Shown here: positions 60,542-64,000 of the stretch, one piece after another
Layout: the number at the start of each line of letters is the position of its first letter
How positions within the stretch are numbered: position 1 is the first letter of the stretch
From: Candidatus Gemmiger faecavium
GTDB lineage: Bacteria > Bacillota > Clostridia > Oscillospirales > Ruminococcaceae
NCBI GenBank assembly: GCA_019114415.1
Contig: DXFO01000003.1
Coordinates: forward strand, 1-64,000
Reading direction: 5' to 3'
Length of the DNA: 64,000 bases
Notes under the pieces: generated by a model
Seen by the model: only the letters and a program-made list of their open reading frames with translations
Told to the model about the DNA's origin: nothing
The model's database searches: none
Translations under genes and position numbers: made by a program

Positions 60542-61123
60542 GTGAAAGAGGTGAATCTGTTGAACGTTCAGGATGTGACCCCTTTTTTTGAAAAACTGTA
60601 CGATGCGACCTATGACTCGACGCTGCTGTATCTCACCCGGCGCTGCGCTGACCCGACCCAGATCCCCGACCTGCTGCAGGAAGTCTATGCCGAGGTGTAC
60701 TCGGTCCTGCTGCAAAAGGGGCCGCAGTATGTCAACCGCCCCGAAGCCTTTGTCCGTCATGTGGCAAAGTCCAAGCTGTGCAGATATTATTCCCTGCGCA
60801 AACGCCTTTCCTGCCTGATCCCGCTGGAACATTTTGGAGCGGAGGAAGTCGATGGCGATGAAGGAAGGATTCGGGAGATCCCGGTGCACGAGCTGCCCGA
60901 ACAACAGGCGGAGGATAAGCTCCTTGCCGCGGAGCTTTCTGCAAAGATCAAGACCCTGCCCGCGGATGTGCAGCGGATTCTGATCTGCCATTTCTGGCTG
61001 GATCTGTCACTGGCAAAGACGGCAAAGGTGCTGGGCATGAAAGAGGCTACGGTCAAGTCAAAGATGTATCGTACGCTGGCCAAATTGCGAGAACTGTATG
61101 AAAAGGACGGTGCCGAAGAATGA
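60542..61123 (+). CDS. ECF-type RNA polymerase sigma factor
   Basis: A 193-residue sigma-70 family protein. Region 2 is around RRCADPTQIPDLLQEVYAEV and region 4 around LPADVQRILICHFWLDLSL with an HTH in KVLGMKEATVKSKMYRTL; regions 1 and 3 are missing, as in ECF factors. The start is uncertain: GTG at 60542, GTG at 60551 or TTG at 60560; the last has the best-placed AGAGGTG. Its TGA overlaps the next ATG by four bases, the usual arrangement of a sigma gene with its anti-sigma factor. Confidence 0.88.
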   Translation: MKEVNLLNVQDVTPFFEKLYDATYDSTLLYLTRRCADPTQIPDLLQEVYAEVYSVLLQKGPQYVNRPEAFVRHVAKSKLCRYYSLRKRLSCLIPLEHFGAEEVDGDEGRIREIPVHELPEQQAEDKLLAAELSAKIKTLPADVQRILICHFWLDLSLAKTAKVLGMKEATVKSKMYRTLAKLRELYEKDGAEE

Positions 61124-62298
61124 ACGAATATGACCTGATGCGCAATGCACTTTCCCGGTATGGCCTTGACCGCGGGGCCGTGTACCGTGCGGCGCGGCAG
61201 GCGGGCGCCGTGGCCGCGGCGAAAGGAGCACCAACAATGAAAAAAAGCAGAGTGACCGGTTTTGCAGCCGTTCTTGCGGCGGTCTGCCTGGGAGCAAGCG
61301 TCTGTGCCGCAGGGTATTACCTTACTGCCGGGCAGGCGGCGAGAGAGATGGGGGAGAGCGCCGTGGCGCAGCTTCTGGAAAGCCCCGACGCTGTCACCAT
61401 CAACGAGACACAGACTGACGCAGGCTATGATGTGACCCTTTTGGGCATGGTCACGGGGAAGCATCTGACCGATGCCTGGAGCAGCTACTGGAATGGAGAT
61501 GAGCCCCAAAACGGCACCACCTATGCCGTGCTTTCGGTCAGCCGCAGCGACGGTCAGCCCATGCCCGCCCGGGATGAGGATGAGACTTTCGGTCTGATGA
61601 ACAGCTTTGCGCAGGCGCGGCTGGCCAGACCGGAGCTTTCCCCGGCAGAGTACTGGCTGGACCCGGAACGCCAGGACGTGGTGGTGGACGGCATCCGTTA
61701 CCTGCTCGTGGCGTGCGACAATGTGGAGATTTTCGCAGACCAGAGCGTTGTGCTGTGCGTCTCCAGCGGAAGCCCCTTCTATTCCACCGAAGCGTTCTCC
61801 TATGACCCGGCCACCGGCGCCATCACAGCCAATGAGGAATATGAAGGCGTCAATCTTGTCTTTACGCTGCCGCTGGATGCGTCGAAAGCTGACCCTGAGG
61901 CCGCGCAGGAATTTTTGAACGCCTGGAAAACCGGCGAGGTGGAGAGCACCCTGCCGGAGGATGACGCAGCCGGTGACGCCGCCGGACTGGCGGATGCCGT
62001 CGCGGACATGGCGGATACGGCATCGGATTATCCCACGCCGGAATCTGTCCGTTCCGAGGGAGAACTTCTGACGACAGAGACGGTTCCCTTTGCACAGGAC
62101 GTCCGCATGGAGGACGGTACTCCCATGGGTGACGGCTGGCGGATCGGAGATGGCGCCTTCTTTGGAGACGGCTTTGCACCGCAGCAGGGAACGTGCAGTG
62201 TGCTTGCCGTCAGCGATATGGACGGGCAGACGCTTGCCTACCTGGGAACCCTCAACGCCGATAACACCATGACGGTGGAAACCTGGAAAATCGGCTGA
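61120..62298 (+). CDS. probable anti-sigma / regulatory membrane protein
   Basis: A 392-residue protein with about 45 cytoplasmic residues, one membrane helix (about 46-66, TGFAAVLAAVCLGASVCAA) and a large external part of about 320 residues with no strong family match. The translational overlap with the sigma gene and the topology suggest an anti-sigma factor or signal sensor (DUF4179-like), but I see no clear zinc-binding anti-sigma HxxxC motif at the N-terminus. Ends with a GC-rich hairpin. Confidence 0.7.
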   Translation: MNEYDLMRNALSRYGLDRGAVYRAARQAGAVAAAKGAPTMKKSRVTGFAAVLAAVCLGASVCAAGYYLTAGQAAREMGESAVAQLLESPDAVTINETQTDAGYDVTLLGMVTGKHLTDAWSSYWNGDEPQNGTTYAVLSVSRSDGQPMPARDEDETFGLMNSFAQARLARPELSPAEYWLDPERQDVVVDGIRYLLVACDNVEIFADQSVVLCVSSGSPFYSTEAFSYDPATGAITANEEYEGVNLVFTLPLDASKADPEAAQEFLNAWKTGEVESTLPEDDAAGDAAGLADAVADMADTASDYPTPESVRSEGELLTTETVPFAQDVRMEDGTPMGDGWRIGDGAFFGDGFAPQQGTCSVLAVSDMDGQTLAYLGTLNADNTMTVETWKIG

Positions 62299-62350
62299 TC
62301 GCTTCCCGGTACAGGAAGCAAAACACAGGGATCCGCCGCCAATAAACAGA

Positions 62351-62387
62351 GCCCCCGCAACGCAGTACAAACCTGCGGTGCGGGGGC
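62351..62387. terminator. hairpin after the anti-sigma-like gene
   Basis: GCCCCCGCAACGCAG (62351-62365) and CTGCGGTGCGGGGGC (62373-62387), with one mismatch; no strong T run follows, so it is weaker as a terminator. Confidence 0.5.
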
Positions 62388-62397
62388 ATTGTAATTG

Positions 62398-62649
62398 TCA
62401 GGATTTTGTTTTGTCGTCGGAGGGCGGAATGTCCCTCCTGCGGCGGGAGATCAGCCATTCGTAAATCAGCTGAACGATAAAGAAGCAGGCAAAATAAATC
62501 AGAAAATTTCTGGCCAGCTGCAACCATACCGGCGGAAAAACCGTTTCGTCGGTAGAATAGAGAACGCCGCCGTTAAAAAAGGAGATAGAGGACAAAACAA
62601 GAGAAAATACAGTGGCTTTCGCGGCGATGGACCCAAAGGGGAGTTTCAT
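62398..62649 (-). CDS. small two-helix membrane protein
   Basis: An 83-residue protein with two hydrophobic helices (around 9-30 and 43-64) and a basic RRRR stretch followed by an acidic C-terminal tail. It may belong to the DUF3021-type small membrane proteins, but I cannot confirm that. GGGAGGGAA precedes the ATG. It is 45 bases after degV on the same strand and probably in its operon. Confidence 0.7.
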   Translation of the reverse strand: MKLPFGSIAAKATVFSLVLSSISFFNGGVLYSTDETVFPPVWLQLARNFLIYFACFFIVQLIYEWLISRRRRDIPPSDDKTKS

Positions 62650-62694
62650 GGCCGGTTCCCTCCCAAGTACTGCTTTTGGGAAAAGCAGCCTGCC

Positions 62695-63534
62695 TCAGTA
62701 CGTCAGGATCAATCCCTGGTCCTGGGCATAGAAGCTGCAAAGTCCGGCGCAGGGCGTCACAACGATCTTGGCGTCCGGCCATTTGGCGTGGATACCGTGT
62801 TCCAGTAGGGCAGTGGCCTTTTCGTTGTCGCAATGGCTGATGCGCACGGTGTGGCTGCAATCAAAGCCGTCCTGGTCCATCTGTTCCAGAATGCGGGCCA
62901 GAACACGGGTCTCGCCCCGGGTCTTGTAGAAGAAGTCGATCTTGCCATCCTGCGTGCGGCGGCCCAGCACCCGCATGTTGAGAGCGCCGGCAATAAATCC
63001 GACCACTCGGCTCACACGTCCGGCCTTGGCCAGATTGTCAAAGCTGGCCAGCGCAAACAGGATATGCCCGGAATCGTTGTGCTCGGTCAGGGCGCGGCAG
63101 ACTTCCTCAAAGTTCTTGCCCTCGCCGATCAGACGGTTGGCCAGATAAGCGGCTTCCGCCAGTGCACCGGCGCAGCTCAGGGTGTCCAGGATAAAGATGT
63201 TTTTGTCGGGGTACTCGTCCAGCACCATCTCCCGGGCGCTCTGGGCGGCGTTGTAGCTGCCGGAAAGATTGTGGCTGATGGTCAGGGCGATCACGTTGTC
63301 CGCCTGCAAAAACAGCTCTGCCCATTCTTCCGGGCTGGGGCAGGCGGTGGAACTGCCGCCGTTGTAATCGGTCATGGCCTGAAGCATCTGCGGTACGTTC
63401 AGGGTGGGCAGATCCACGAATTCCCGTTCGCCCACACGGATCTTAAAGGGGACAAGCCCAAACTGTACCCCCGGAGCAAGGTCCTCCATGTGACGGATCT
63501 CACAGGAAGTGTCGGATACGATCATCCAGGACAT
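62695..63534 (-). CDS. DegV family fatty-acid-binding protein
   Basis: A 279-residue DegV protein, which in Gram-positives binds a fatty acid and hands it to the fatty-acid kinase FakA (FakB role). The start MSWMIVSDTSCEI with the SDTSCE loop, then GGSSTACPSPEEW and a TISHNLSGSYNAAQ segment are the ligand-contact motifs. The start at 63534 is eight bases from GGAGG; longer in-frame starts have no site. Leader of about 185 bases. Confidence 0.92.
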   Translation of the reverse strand: MSWMIVSDTSCEIRHMEDLAPGVQFGLVPFKIRVGEREFVDLPTLNVPQMLQAMTDYNGGSSTACPSPEEWAELFLQADNVIALTISHNLSGSYNAAQSAREMVLDEYPDKNIFILDTLSCAGALAEAAYLANRLIGEGKNFEEVCRALTEHNDSGHILFALASFDNLAKAGRVSRVVGFIAGALNMRVLGRRTQDGKIDFFYKTRGETRVLARILEQMDQDGFDCSHTVRISHCDNEKATALLEHGIHAKWPDAKIVVTPCAGLCSFYAQDQGLILTY

Positions 63535-63653
63535 AGCATATGCCTCCATTCTGTGCGGTGGGGTCAAGGCGAATGCCGGTCCCGGAAATACGCTGATTTT
63601 TCCAAAGATACGCGATGTAAAGTTGAAAAAAAATCTGCCCCGGGCGGTTTGGC

Positions 63654-63684
63654 TTTCCTCGAAATATCCCTCTTCGAGGAGAAA
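63654..63684 (-). promoter_or_regulatory. hairpin in the degV leader
   Basis: TCCTCGAA (63656-63663) and TTCGAGGA (63673-63680), extended by TTT/AAA with one bulge, loop of nine. It sits between the promoter and the start codon, so could affect mRNA stability or expression. Nothing else is seen in this gap apart from the two promoters. Confidence 0.4.
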
Positions 63685-63719
63685 ACCGGCAGCCTGCCGC
63701 ACACATATCTATTTTAATC

Positions 63720-63748
63720 ATTATATTCCCGGCAGGGTACTCCGTCAA
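63720..63748 (-). promoter_or_regulatory. promoter of degV
   Basis: Minus strand: TTGACG (63743-63748), 17-base spacer, TATAAT (63720-63725). Confidence 0.85.
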
Positions 63749-63833
63749 GCCGGAGCACTTGCCAAAAAGACGGCCCCGGCAACTATAATTCATAGAATAA
63801 AATGCGGTTTTTTATGATATTTTATGACTTCTC

Positions 63834-63862
63834 TTGCAATCGGGCGGGGCAGCGGCTACAAT
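63834..63862 (+). promoter_or_regulatory. promoter of the gene at the right edge
   Basis: TTGCAA (63834-63839), 17-base spacer, TACAAT (63857-63862), about 85 bases before the ATG. Confidence 0.75.
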
Positions 63863-63946
63863 AAAACTATATGCCTGCCATTTTTGCAGCCTGCCCTCGC
63901 GGCGGCGCTGCGGCAGTGCAACAACATAGAAGGGAAGTACCGAATC

Positions 63947-64000
63947 ATGGCAAATCAACCGATGTCTCTCGGCACCGCCTGCGTGCAGGGCGGCTATACC
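63947..64000 (+). CDS. start of a probable PLP-dependent sulfhydrylase-like gene (cut by window end)
   Basis: Only 18 codons are visible: MANQPMSLGTACVQGGYT. GAAGGGAAG lies upstream and a promoter further back. The VQGGYT ending is similar to the first residues of O-acetylhomoserine (thiol)-lyase/Cys-Met PLP enzymes, but the visible part is too short for a firm call. Confidence 0.5.
   Translation, partial: MANQPMSLGTACVQGGYT

Noticed and set aside
1-64000. CRISPR arrays, insertion sequences, prophage, integrase or attachment sites
   Set aside because: No repeat-spacer pattern, transposase or phage gene was seen; tRNA genes have intact neighbours without duplicated 3' ends.

Overview
The window reads as chromosomal DNA from a fairly GC-rich low-oxygen gut Firmicute of class Clostridia, most likely the Oscillospiraceae/Ruminococcaceae (Faecalibacterium-Gemmiger-Subdoligranulum-like). 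This is inference from gene content and style: strong AGGAGG-type ribosome binding sites, a T-box in front of pheST, a DUF177-rpmF pair, a DegV protein, a superoxide reductase instead of catalase-type defence, a split purine pathway end, and a secreted M60 mucin-type peptidase. I see no phage genes, insertion sequences, CRISPR arrays or rRNA. Three tRNA genes (Trp, Tyr, Pro) are present.

Region by region. 1-1.5 kb: rsuA, then a small XRE repressor divergent from a 30-residue hydrophobic peptide gene, with a clear operator between them. 1.6-14.6 kb: a ten-gene purine operon on the minus strand (purE-C-F-M-N, an archaeal-type purO, a stand-alone AICAR transformylase, then purD-L-B), with a structured leader and an internal terminator/promoter before purD. 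15.1-16.8 kb: a NeuD/PglD-like acetyltransferase and a membrane acyltransferase. 16.9-24.3 kb: a cell-wall locus in which asnB-murE (minus) diverges from a D-aspartate-ligase-like ATP-grasp gene, a second asnB and a His-rich NifX-like protein (plus). 24.5-30.8 kb: a zinc-ribbon/PASTA pseudokinase, YebC, tRNA-Trp, Ogt, a decayed ABC exporter, an anion permease and tRNA-Tyr. 31-33.3 kb: a LysR regulator and a MATE exporter. 33.5-37.7 kb: DUF177-rpmF, radical SAM DUF512, der, plsY. 37.8-46.6 kb: hemW, a BI-1 protein, T-box-pheST, an SCP2 protein, type I glutamine synthetase and a GNAT. 46.7-57.9 kb: tRNA-Pro, a circularly permuted GH3 glycosidase broken by one amber codon, a 1758-residue secreted M60 metallopeptidase with a dockerin-like module, a membrane-anchored protein with a possible cohesin-like domain, and a DUF975 membrane protein. 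58-64 kb: superoxide reductase, a small unknown protein, murC, an ECF sigma/anti-sigma-like pair, a small membrane protein, degV and the start of a PLP-enzyme-like gene.

The two most interesting systems are the asnB-murE / D-Asp ligase-asnB locus, which looks like a D-Asp/D-Asn peptidoglycan cross-bridge pathway with an attenuator-like RNA leader, and the M60 peptidase plus downstream anchored protein, which could be a two-gene cell-surface mucinase complex. Both are functional inferences from sequence; neither is proven here.
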